DNA of 41,128 nucleotides from an uncultured Collinsella sp. (GTDB lineage: Bacteria > Actinomycetota > Coriobacteriia > Coriobacteriales > Coriobacteriaceae): the NCBI GenBank assembly GCA_902475785.1, contig CABSAN010000016.1:1-41128 (forward strand). Reading direction: 5' to 3'. Below the pieces are notes generated by a model, which did no database searches, was not told where the DNA came from, and saw only the letters and a list, made by a program, of their open reading frames with translations. Position numbers and translations under genes: made by a program. Every line of letters begins with the position of its first letter. The first letter of the stretch is position 1. Below, in pieces: positions 31,521 to 39,123 of the stretch.

Positions 31521-31811
31521 GAGGCCTCCCCTGGTATCGGCCGTAGGCCGTGCGGATTGCGGGCATGGCCGATTATCTACGGGGCCGTCATGCGGGTAAG
31601 TACCGGAAGCAAACCAAATGCTGACCAAAAGCTTGACGAGTTCCGCCGAAAAAGCGCTGTGTGATAGAAATCCGCTGGTAGGCGATCTGGGGCTGTGGTC
31701 CCTGTTTCCACATTTGCGCGCGGATCACATGGGGAATTCAATGAAAATACGTATGCGTTTTATACAAAATATGCAATGGCGTCAGCAAAAAGGGCGCGAT
31801 AAAAAAGACGC
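31521..31811. other. Intergenic upstream of the endonuclease-like gene
   Basis: Between the start at 31520 and the integrase-tail relic. Only shadow frames. It probably holds the promoter of the 30363-31520 gene, but no clear -35/-10 pair is seen. Confidence 0.45.
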
Positions 31812-31866
31812 CTAGGACGACTTCGATTCGATTTTGGTGTCAATTTTGGTGTCACTCTTGGTGTCA
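31812..31866 (-). pseudogene. C-terminal tail relic of a tyrosine integrase next to tRNA-Val
   Basis: A minus-strand frame reads DTKSDTKIDTKIESKSS and stops, encoded by three near-copies of a 12-bp repeat (TTTTGGTGTCA on the plus strand). Such D-T-K repeats end integrases of actinobacterial integrative elements. The frame has a TAA just upstream, so only the tail remains, immediately downstream of tRNA-Val. This looks like an attachment-site scar. Confidence 0.35.
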
Positions 31867-31901
31867 AAAAGAAAAAGGCCAGAGGCTTAATACCTCTGAC
31901 C
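31866..31901 (-). terminator. Terminator of tRNA-Val
   Basis: Minus strand GGTCAGAGG-TATTAAG-CCTCTGGCC then TTTTTCTTTTT; 9-bp stem with one G-T pair. Confidence 0.88.
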
Positions 31902-31912
31902 TGTGCTTTTGA

Positions 31913-31987
31913 TGGTGGGCGATACAAGATTCGAACTTGTGACCCCATCCGTGTGAAGGATATGCTCTACCCCTGAGCCAATCGCCC
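31913..31987 (-). tRNA. tRNA-Val (anticodon CAC)
   Basis: 75 bases with encoded CCA. Acceptor GGGCGAT/ATCGCCC, D arm GCTC-AGGGGTA-GAGC, anticodon stem ATCC/GGAT with loop TTCACAC (CAC), T arm ACAAG-TTCGAAT-CTTGT. Confidence 0.95.
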
Positions 31988-32007
31988 GTCGCCTTTCGGC
32001 AAAAGAG

Positions 32008-32037
32008 ATACTATCATAGCCGCGCGTGGTTTACCAA
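32008..32037 (-). promoter_or_regulatory. Promoter of tRNA-Val
   Basis: Minus strand TTGGTA (complement of 32032-32037), 18-base spacer, TAGTAT (complement of 32008-32013), 20 bases before the mature tRNA. Confidence 0.55.
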
Positions 32038-32125
32038 GAACTTTTTGCCCCCGATTTTAAATTCGTGGGCGTATAGCGCGCCACCGCAATCAGGGCAACC
32101 GACAAACCCGCAGTTAAACCGCCCT

Positions 32126-32915
32126 TTATCGCTTGATCCACGAAGTCTCGGGGCGGCAGATAAGTCGCGCGTTGTTGTAGGCCATGTCGAGCGTGAGGCA
32201 GGTGCGCGCGGCGTAAAAGCCGTCCTCGCGCTGGATGGTCAGCGCCAGCTCGGGCTTGTCGCCGGTCAGGCACAGCGGCAGCAGCAGCTGGATCCGGCCG
32301 CCGTAGAACTGCGGCACCGCGAGCGTGTAATTGGCTGCGGCGCGGCGGGCGGCCTCGACGACGGCGCCCTCAAAGGCGCGGCGCAGCAGCAGCGAGTTGC
32401 TCTCCCCCCATCAGGCTGGCAGGGATGCGAGCCAGGTTCTCCTCGTCGCCCAGAATGTGGTCGATGTTGGAACGGATGGGCAGGCGGTAGTCAAAGACGA
32501 GCTCGGAGGGGTCCTCAGCAAAGCGCACGCGGCACGGCAGGTACTCAAACGAGACCAGCATGGGGTCGCTTTCCTTAAAGAAGCCCTTCAAAAACCAGCG
32601 CTGGCGCGCGTCGGGTTTGGTGTTGGGCTCAAACAGGCCGTAGATGGTCTCGTAACGGCGCGTGTACAGGCCGGTGTTGAACAGGCAGCGGTCGTCGTCG
32701 AACACCAGCGGCAGGTTGGACGGGGCGGTCTGGTCCACGTCGCGCTCGGTCAAAAACACCGCGCGGCTAAACGAAAACGACAGGTAGTTTTTGAGGATGC
32801 GGTTGCTGGGACCCCAGTCCTCGGAATCGGCGAGGTCGACCAGGCGGTCGTAACAGGGCTCGGGGCAAAACGCAAACTCGTAGACATTACTGCACAGGGT
32901 GCTGGGGATTTCCAT
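32126..32915 (-). pseudogene. DUF3825-family protein, frame-shifted
   Basis: The first part (ATG 32915) reads YLSFSFSRAVFLTERD, LFNTGLYTRRYETIYGLFEPN, WFLKGFFKESDPML and SNIDHILGDEENLARIPAS. The second part, in the next frame, reads VPQFYGGRIQLLLPLCL and LTLDMAYNNARLICRP. Together they make a complete DUF3825 domain. The break is at a run of six C on the plus strand (32404-32409): with five, the frame runs MGESNSLLLRRAFEGAVVEA and joins both halves. Either a recent one-base insertion, a sequencing error or a slippery switch. Function of the family is unknown; it is often associated with RNA-binding domains. Confidence 0.8.
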
Positions 32916-32960
32916 GTTGTTTCCAATCCATTCAATAACCGGCGTGCGGATGGTTTGATT

Positions 32961-33476
32961 CTATACGTGCGAAGCGTCGTCGGAGATCACGATGCAATGG
33001 CACCTTAGCTCGTTGGCTAGATCGTCGAGCGTGCGGCGTCTAGCAACGAGGTCCTGGATCCAGGCGTAGTACTGGTTGTCTTTGGGTTCGGGGCTGTCGG
33101 ACAGCACAACCGGAGTGCTGGCAAACCTTAGGACGGACAACGCAAAGACAAGGCTGGTGCGCTTGTTACCGTCCTCAAAGATGCGGTCCTTGACCATGTG
33201 CTCGGCCACGTAGGCGACCTGGTCAAAGATGTCCGTGAAACGATCGGCCGGCGATTGGCCGAATATCGTACAGAATGCACCCGCAATCACGGACTCGACG
33301 CGTCCAAGCTCAAGCGCGGCCCGGCCGCCTGTGGCGTCGGTTGTATAGCAGCGCCCGACCGTCATCAGCGTGCAGTGTAGGCGCATCACAGCCGCGGCAA
33401 TAGCTTCGAGCGAACCGGCATCATCGAGCACGAGCGGCGCGAACGGACGAGCGCTCCGCCGCGTAGCCGCCATCAT
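32961..33476 (-). CDS. Fic/Doc-like protein with altered active site
   Basis: 171 residues. The core VAEHMVKDRIFEDGNKRTSLVFAL matches the Fic motif HxFx(D/E)GN(G/K)R except that the catalytic His is replaced (RIFEDGNKR). Family members AMPylate or phosphorylate targets such as EF-Tu; loss of the His would be expected to abolish transfer. A four-base ATGA overlap with the upstream 61-residue ORF gives the typical antitoxin-toxin layout. The N-terminal ~20 residues are basic. Confidence 0.75.
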   Translation of the reverse strand: MMAATRRSARPFAPLVLDDAGSLEAIAAAVMRLHCTLMTVGRCYTTDATGGRAALELGRVESVIAGAFCTIFGQSPADRFTDIFDQVAYVAEHMVKDRIFEDGNKRTSLVFALSVLRFASTPVVLSDSPEPKDNQYYAWIQDLVARRRTLDDLANELRCHCIVISDDASHV

Positions 33477-33658
33477 GAGTTCTCCAAGAGCCTGAGCGCG
33501 TTGGGCATGCCCGTAATGGTTAACTCAACTGCATGGTCGATCGACATAGAGTCGTCGAGCGAAATTGGTAATGTTAAAATTTCCTCGTCCGCTATTGAAT
33601 GATCTTCTTGTACAGCTCGACCAGCGCCGTCATCTAGCTGAACATAGCTCCAAAGCAT
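33473..33658 (-). CDS. Putative antitoxin of the Fic-like protein (61 aa)
   Basis: Small acidic protein (VQEDHSIADEEILTLPISLD) with GAGG five bases before the ATG. The stop overlaps the Fic-like start as ATGA. No DNA-binding fold is recognisable. Called an antitoxin only from size, charge and position. Confidence 0.5.
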   Translation of the reverse strand: MLWSYVQLDDGAGRAVQEDHSIADEEILTLPISLDDSMSIDHAVELTITGMPNALRLLENS

Positions 33659-33718
33659 TGCTACCTCGTTTACAACTTTTTGAGTTAAAAGCCTGCCCCT
33701 AACGCGGGATGAATCGCA

Positions 33719-34396
33719 CTAGTTACCCGATCCAAATACGTCATCTACAAGATCAGGCAAGTCTGTCCACACTTGATAGGAGGCAACGTTGTCTGGATTC
33801 GTTTCTCTTGCGCGACGCTTATCTTCCGAGTTGTGTTTTGCGGCATTAATCAAAGCCTGGTCCTTGTTACCGCCAACTATCTTTAAATTCACAGATTTGT
33901 ACTTTGATGCGGATGACCTTTTAGGATCAGTTGATTTAAGCACACCAAGGTCGCGTGCCCTTTTCTCGCATTGAGGCGTCGATGCAGAAGTTTCCGGACA
34001 TGGTGACACATGATCGATGAGCCACACTTCAAAGCATGGATAAGAGATTGCGAGCCTTACACCTTTGGCCTTTGCTTCTCGTTCTGCCTTGGCCAAATTC
34101 CTGAACTCATCCGAATCGACAACAATCCATGCGGAGCTCAGTTCTTCAATTTCACCAGTTTTGCCTGCCTTTTTGTCAGACTCGAGCTCACGAGACACCT
34201 GCTTCGTTACTTTTAGCGGGTCTCCGTCTATATGCCTATATCGAACACTTCCGCGAACGTCCATTTCATTTATAAGGAAGTTGAAGTATTCGGTTTCGGT
34301 CACCCTTCCGTTGGACACAATCAGGTGGCGCTTTCGCTTTGCTCTAGTTTGCTTTTTGCGTCCGCGAGCAAGCCCTCTCCTTTCTGTCTTAGCCAT
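33719..34396 (-). CDS. rloB: RloB family protein (TOPRIM-like nuclease subunit)
   Basis: 225 residues. Very basic N-terminus (MAKTERRGLARGRKKQTRAK). RloB/AbiLii blocks: SNGRVTETEYFNFL with the acidic Glu, SAWIVVDSDEF (D-x-D) and ISYPCFEVWLIDH, the TOPRIM-like metal site. The family pairs with an ABC-type ATPase; AbiL causes abortive phage infection, and the PARIS system (AriA/AriB) is built alike. Starts 8 bases inside the ATPase gene, so the two are coupled. Confidence 0.88.
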   Translation of the reverse strand: MAKTERRGLARGRKKQTRAKRKRHLIVSNGRVTETEYFNFLINEMDVRGSVRYRHIDGDPLKVTKQVSRELESDKKAGKTGEIEELSSAWIVVDSDEFRNLAKAEREAKAKGVRLAISYPCFEVWLIDHVSPCPETSASTPQCEKRARDLGVLKSTDPKRSSASKYKSVNLKIVGGNKDQALINAAKHNSEDKRRARETNPDNVASYQVWTDLPDLVDDVFGSGN

Positions 34397-35684
34397 TTTG
34401 GTCAGCGCCTTTCTTCATGAGCTGGGACACAAGCTGCTTAAAACTAGGATTGGGCAGCGGCACATAGACTCCGTTTAAATAATTGCGGCCAAGATTTTCA
34501 TTTACGCGAGGGGAATACTCCATCGCAGCAATTAATTGAGAAGCACCTTCGGAATCTTTTTCTACAAACCATACCTGATCCCGCTCAAGCACCTCTTCCA
34601 TTGGGCTCATTCGCGTCATTAACGTGACATCATGAGTTGAGAAGATTAGCTGCGCACCCTTTGGATTGGTGTCGGGATCGGCAAACAGTGAGACAAAGTC
34701 GCGCAGAAGCGTAGGATGAAGGCTCGAATCAAGTTCGTCAATTACCGTTGTGGCCCCGCTGCTTAAAGAGCATAAGGCTACCGAGAAAAACGCCAGCGCA
34801 GCTTTTGTGCCCTCCGACTCATGGGCGGAGTCCAGCCATAAACCATCTCCTGAGCCTACATGGTGGAAGAACAAGTCATAAGAGAATGACCATTTAAAGT
34901 CTTCTGCGATTTTTTTGCGCGCCTCTTCCGGAATGTCATCAAGTCCGATGAACGAATCCTTTAAACCTGGGACGCCCTCAGCTTGACGAACATCCATGCC
35001 ATCAATGCCGATGTCGGCATATTTAATGAGCTGGGATAGCATCTGGGCCCGAACGTCATTGTTGATAAACAGCTTTTTAATAGTGGCGAGCTCAGCAAGA
35101 TAATGCGTTGCATCGTATAGCTTGATTTCATTGGCAAGAACGGCAAAAGCCGGTTGAATCACTTCGCTACCAGCTGCTGCCGCGGCAGACAAGAACAGGG
35201 AATTATCACGTGTGATATCCCAAAGCTGTTTTTTAGCGCCCGTAAAGGTGCTGCCAAATTTAATCGACTGTTTTCCATTTATCGAAGAGCGGTCATAAAG
35301 GAGCGACGGCTGCTTCGATCGATATACGGTGAGATTTTCGTATGTAACCTCATTTTTATTAATGCCAAATGAAAAATCATACTTTAAGTTGCTAGCAATA
35401 AATTCAATCGAGAACTCTGTGTCACTTGATCGAGATTCCGAGTCAAGTAAAAAGGGGTCGATAGGTATATGAGATTGAGAATCGCCCGCTGCGTAACTTG
35501 TGCGAACAAAGTAAGAGACAAAACTCAGGGCGTCTAAGAAATTTGATTTACCAGAAGCATTGGCGCCGTACACTGCAGCTACGCGAACGGGACCAAACTC
35601 TTTTTTACTGGAAATCGGTTCAAATGAAAATTGCTGAGCATCTCGAAAACTGAGGTAATTCTTAAAAGAAAAATTGAGGATCAT
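34389..35684 (-). CDS. RloA/AbiLi-like AAA ATPase
   Basis: 431 residues from ATG 35684 (MILNFSFKNYLSFRD), the usual start of this family; the extra 18 codons upstream lack homology. Walker A GANASGKS (40-47), long coiled insert, signature region near SAHESEGTKAALAFFS, Walker B TTVIDELDSSLHP, switch FSTHD. ABC-type (SMC-like) ATPase that senses phage and activates its RloB partner. Together they form a two-gene defence unit. Confidence 0.88.
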   Translation of the reverse strand: MILNFSFKNYLSFRDAQQFSFEPISSKKEFGPVRVAAVYGANASGKSNFLDALSFVSYFVRTSYAAGDSQSHIPIDPFLLDSESRSSDTEFSIEFIASNLKYDFSFGINKNEVTYENLTVYRSKQPSLLYDRSSINGKQSIKFGSTFTGAKKQLWDITRDNSLFLSAAAAAGSEVIQPAFAVLANEIKLYDATHYLAELATIKKLFINNDVRAQMLSQLIKYADIGIDGMDVRQAEGVPGLKDSFIGLDDIPEEARKKIAEDFKWSFSYDLFFHHVGSGDGLWLDSAHESEGTKAALAFFSVALCSLSSGATTVIDELDSSLHPTLLRDFVSLFADPDTNPKGAQLIFSTHDVTLMTRMSPMEEVLERDQVWFVEKDSEGASQLIAAMEYSPRVNENLGRNYLNGVYVPLPNPSFKQLVSQLMKKGADQNG

Positions 35685-35743
35685 CGTCGGAATCTTTCTA
35701 GATATTGTTCGCTTACCACAGGCACACCGGAAGAACAATAAGA

Positions 35744-35749
35744 ATTATA
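35744..35749 (-). promoter_or_regulatory. -10 element for rloAB
   Basis: TATAAT on the minus strand, about 60 bases before ATG 35684. It lies next to a 12-bp palindrome GCTTTTAAAAGC (about 35751-35762) that could be an operator. No clear -35. Confidence 0.4.
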
Positions 35750-35754
35750 TGCTT

Positions 35755-35958
35755 TTAAAAGCAATATTTGTTTGTTTTGGACAAATATTTGCCTTGAAAC
35801 TCCAATTGCATTGATATTGGACTCTTAAGTTCGGCAACCACCTTCGATACCGTTGCATAATCTAAGGCTGAATTATCTGACACGCCCTTGCCCGCTAGGG
35901 CTGCATTGAAAAGTTCGGCGGCGATGACAACACTTCCGGAAATCGGGAGTATCAGCAT
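35755..35958 (-). CDS. Small ORF after the surface protein (67 aa)
   Basis: ATG 35958 overlaps the last codons of the surface-protein gene by 7 bases. Product starts MLILPISGSVVIAAELFNAA and ends KYLSKTNKYCF. No family recognised and a weak RBS (GGA at 11 bases). It may be a real coupled gene or the tail of a lost one. Confidence 0.35.
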   Translation of the reverse strand: MLILPISGSVVIAAELFNAALAGKGVSDNSALDYATVSKVVAELKSPISMQLEFQGKYLSKTNKYCF

Positions 35959-37040
35959 CGGTGTGCAGCTTCGAGAACCGCTGTTCCCAGCACGAACAGC
36001 ATTGCGGACACGGCAATCCAATGGCTGTCGGCTGTCTTGGGAAGTGACGAGGAGGTCGCGGTGGTGGCCTTGGGCCTAGAGGTCTTGGCGGCCGTGGTGT
36101 TGGTCACTGTGGTCGTGGTCACCGTCTTAGTCGCGGCCGCGGGCTTTTGTGTGGGATTCGTCGGCGGATCCGCAGCTGGCTCGCCAGTAGCGGGGTCAGT
36201 GCCAGGGGCGGACGGACCATCGCCCGTCACCTCGGGTCCACCGGTCTCCCCCGCCGACGCCGTAGTATCCACGGGCTCGATCGTCACATGCGCTGCCACG
36301 AACCCGTCGGCTTCCACCACGCCGCTTGCGCCAAAGGCCCCGCCCGCAGGCGCCACAAAGCGCGCGGATGTAAGCGATCCGCCCAGGCAGGCGACGCCGT
36401 CGTCGGTGCCCGACGCATCCAGCCAGGACGCATCGACGGTAAGCTGCCCGGCCGCGCCGCCGCCGGCAGCCCCGCCCAGCAGACACACACCATAGGCGCC
36501 CACGCCCGCCCCGGAGCCCGCGCCCGCGGCGACAACGCGCCCACCGCCGCGAACGGCAAGACCGTCCGCGATCATGCCGGCCACCCGCGCGTCCGCGATG
36601 CCGGCGCCGTCGGCCCGTGCGTCAACCTTGCAGCCGTCCACCGCGAGCGTGCCCGACACGTAGATCCCGCACTGCGAGCCCGTGGCCACCAGCGACCCGG
36701 CGCCGCGGAGCGTCAGATCGCCCCACACCTCCATGCCACAACGCGAGATGTCCACGTCGGGCGCGCTCGTCTCGACAACAGTGTTCTGCCCGGTCAAAGT
36801 CACCACCAGGTCGCCGTCGGCGCCGATGGCCTCGCCCGTGTAGCCGTTAAGCTCCAGATGGTCTGCATCGGTCCAGGCCCACCCAGGGCCCGACGCGCCC
36901 GGCTCGTAGTACGTGATGCCCGCAATGAACAGGCTGTCCGCGCCCGCGGCATAAGAAGGCCCGCCCAGCAAAACGCATAGGCAGGCCATGACAGTGAACA
37001 GGATGTAGTGTCGGCTAGTGTGGAACGCGGCAGCAAACAT
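35952..37040 (-). CDS. Secreted surface protein with LPKTA sorting signal
   Basis: 362 residues from ATG 37040 (GGAG five bases upstream). Signal peptide to about residue 33 (ILFTVMACLCVLLGGPSYAA). The body to about 270 consists of short beta-repeats (DLVVTLTGQNTVVE, GDLTLRGAGSLVATG, GTLAVDGCKVDARA), probably a right-handed beta-helix. A Thr/Pro/Ala-rich stalk follows, then LPKTA (about 333-337), a hydrophobic helix and a short tail ending HRC. The last motif residue is Ala where most sortase A substrates have Gly. Very GC-rich, unlike its defence-gene neighbours. Likely cell-wall attached adhesin. Confidence 0.8.
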   Translation of the reverse strand: MFAAAFHTSRHYILFTVMACLCVLLGGPSYAAGADSLFIAGITYYEPGASGPGWAWTDADHLELNGYTGEAIGADGDLVVTLTGQNTVVETSAPDVDISRCGMEVWGDLTLRGAGSLVATGSQCGIYVSGTLAVDGCKVDARADGAGIADARVAGMIADGLAVRGGGRVVAAGAGSGAGVGAYGVCLLGGAAGGGAAGQLTVDASWLDASGTDDGVACLGGSLTSARFVAPAGGAFGASGVVEADGFVAAHVTIEPVDTTASAGETGGPEVTGDGPSAPGTDPATGEPAADPPTNPTQKPAAATKTVTTTTVTNTTAAKTSRPKATTATSSSLPKTADSHWIAVSAMLFVLGTAVLEAAHRC

Positions 37041-37227
37041 AACCGCTCCGATCTTCACTAGAGCCAATGGAAACTGCGCCAGTAAATTGCCTGATAGCAG
37101 CAGTTATTAGTGTAGCGAGATTGGACAAGGGGCGAAGAAACAACCCGCGATTGATTCCCGAAATTAGGCGTAAATCGTTTTGCCAGTCGGTGAAAGGAAG
37201 AGGCGGACTCGTCGAGTCAGATATAAG
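37041..37227. other. Intergenic, no gene seen
   Basis: 187 bases between the OLD-like nuclease stop and the surface-protein start. No convincing hairpin terminator; contains the promoter region of the surface protein. Confidence 0.4.
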
Positions 37228-39000
37228 CTACGAGATTGAACTGTCAGTGAAATTAACCAAAAAAGAAATCAATTCGCTGATGTTCTCATCGCCCTTCAGC
37301 TTAGAAATGTCATTTTGTCTTATAAACGACAGGGAATTCTTGTGCCAATCATCTGAATCATGGGAGTGTTCAATTCCGCTATCTTCGAATAACGATTCGA
37401 GTTCTCCGGTTGTAAGAACATAAATGCCAAATCGAATAAGATCACGAAGTGAATTACGGCAGTCTTGACGCAAGCTTTCTGGGATATCGATAAACACATC
37501 TTTTTTGTAACGCTCTTTGATTAAAGAGGCGAGATCCTTTTTATTGGAGGTCTTCTGAATCGCCAAATCTCGGTAGATTTTCTTTAGTGCGTCGGCGGCG
37601 TTAAGAGCCCTTTGACGAACTTCTACGTCGACAGAGAAAGCTTTCATTAAGTTTTTAAATTTATCGTGATCATTGATGATGTCGAAGTCACAGATGCACC
37701 TACAGGGAAGACCTGATGCGGCATAAAACTCTTTAACGCCTTTGAATGCATCTTTCCCATTTGTTGAAACAAAAATCGGATTGTCGATTTCGGAGATTTT
37801 GTCACAGATTGCCGAATAGATAATTGCATCCCGAGGGGCTTCAACAAGAATTGCCCTCTTGGAGAACAACGCATCTATATATTGCGGTGAATAGTCGCTT
37901 CTATTCTTCAGGGTCTCGATCTTGTCTTTATCGAGAATGTTAAACGTGCTCTTGCCTCCATTGCGTTTAAGTCTAATTAGCGAGAGACCAGAAGCGGCAG
38001 AATCAAGAATTCCCTGCAAGAAATACGAACTGTGGGTTGAAATAAAAGCGTTTTGCAGCGCGTCAGATTCGGCAAGCATAGTTCCTAATTGTTTACCGAG
38101 TTCCATGGCATAGGTTGGATGAAGAAAAGCCTCAGGCTCGTCCACAAGAAGTATTGGCTTAGAGGCTCCCATAACTGTCAGCAGAATCGTTACATAGCTC
38201 CGAAAGCCGTCGCCTTCGTTTCGAAGCTGTGTTGCATTCTGCATATAGGTTAGCTTTACCGACGAGTTTTGACTATTTCGATAGCCTGAAAAGTCTTCAG
38301 ATACGACTGGCACAACGGATTGACGGCTTGTTGTATTGTCCAGGGCAATATCTTTATGGAACAATCGTTTAACTGTTTCTGAAATGGTGCTGCACGTGTC
38401 ATCAACGTCAAGCGCGGCTGATAACGTATTGTAGGAATCGTCTCTAACTCCACGCGCCGGTTCACCAATCGAGAGAAGAAGACGGTCTTCGGTCCCTGCA
38501 TAATCAACAAACATGGGTCCCAAGAATTGCAGTATCTGTCTTTGCCGTTCTTTCTCTTCCAGCGAATGATCAGTTTCATTGGGCTGAAGCAAGTTGTTCA
38601 AGCAAGCACGCCAGTCATCTTGCAAAGAAAAAGAACAAGGAAGCGATCGATACGTGTATCCACTGCTAGGTGATAATTGAGTACCGATATTGCAAAAATC
38701 TCTAACTCGCCATCCGTTCATTCCGCGTACAACATGACCGGTGAGCCCATAAGAGCCATCAAAATCCTCTGCATTCTTTGGTATTGCAAGGTCTATTGAA
38801 TCTATAATTACATTGTTAGTCTCATACACATACGGCCCTTTGGGCCCATCGGTATTGCCGAGAATTGTCGAGCGTATTTCTTTTAGAAATTGACTCTTTC
38901 CCGAATTATTGGCTCCAATAACAATATTGATTTTACCAGGCGAGTAGCTGTCGCCATTTTTAAATGAAATAGAATTAATTTTGAATTGGTAGTCATCCAT
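37228..39000 (-). CDS. OLD-like ATP-dependent endonuclease (AAA plus TOPRIM)
   Basis: 590 residues, GAGG five bases before ATG 39000. ATPase: Walker A GANNSGKS (29-36), Walker B ILLVDEPEAFLHP (from 283), switch ISTHSSYF (320-327). TOPRIM nuclease: AILVEAPRDAIIY with the metal Glu (388), CDFDIIND with D-x-D (438-440), then LTTGELESLF. This order is that of OLD/GajA-type nucleases, which cut DNA and are used in anti-phage defence. No UvrD-like partner (GajB) is near; instead a helical protein of unknown family precedes it on the same strand. Confidence 0.85.
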   Translation of the reverse strand: MDDYQFKINSISFKNGDSYSPGKINIVIGANNSGKSQFLKEIRSTILGNTDGPKGPYVYETNNVIIDSIDLAIPKNAEDFDGSYGLTGHVVRGMNGWRVRDFCNIGTQLSPSSGYTYRSLPCSFSLQDDWRACLNNLLQPNETDHSLEEKERQRQILQFLGPMFVDYAGTEDRLLLSIGEPARGVRDDSYNTLSAALDVDDTCSTISETVKRLFHKDIALDNTTSRQSVVPVVSEDFSGYRNSQNSSVKLTYMQNATQLRNEGDGFRSYVTILLTVMGASKPILLVDEPEAFLHPTYAMELGKQLGTMLAESDALQNAFISTHSSYFLQGILDSAASGLSLIRLKRNGGKSTFNILDKDKIETLKNRSDYSPQYIDALFSKRAILVEAPRDAIIYSAICDKISEIDNPIFVSTNGKDAFKGVKEFYAASGLPCRCICDFDIINDHDKFKNLMKAFSVDVEVRQRALNAADALKKIYRDLAIQKTSNKKDLASLIKERYKKDVFIDIPESLRQDCRNSLRDLIRFGIYVLTTGELESLFEDSGIEHSHDSDDWHKNSLSFIRQNDISKLKGDENISELISFLVNFTDSSIS

Positions 39001-39123
39001 CTTGGCCTCGCCAACCTTTAATCACTTTTGAGTTGACCGATTGCATTCAATACAGCCAGGCGATTCAAGCCCACAACAAGCTTCTGCTCACCGGCTCAGT
39101 AATGATTCCTCAGCAACTTATAA

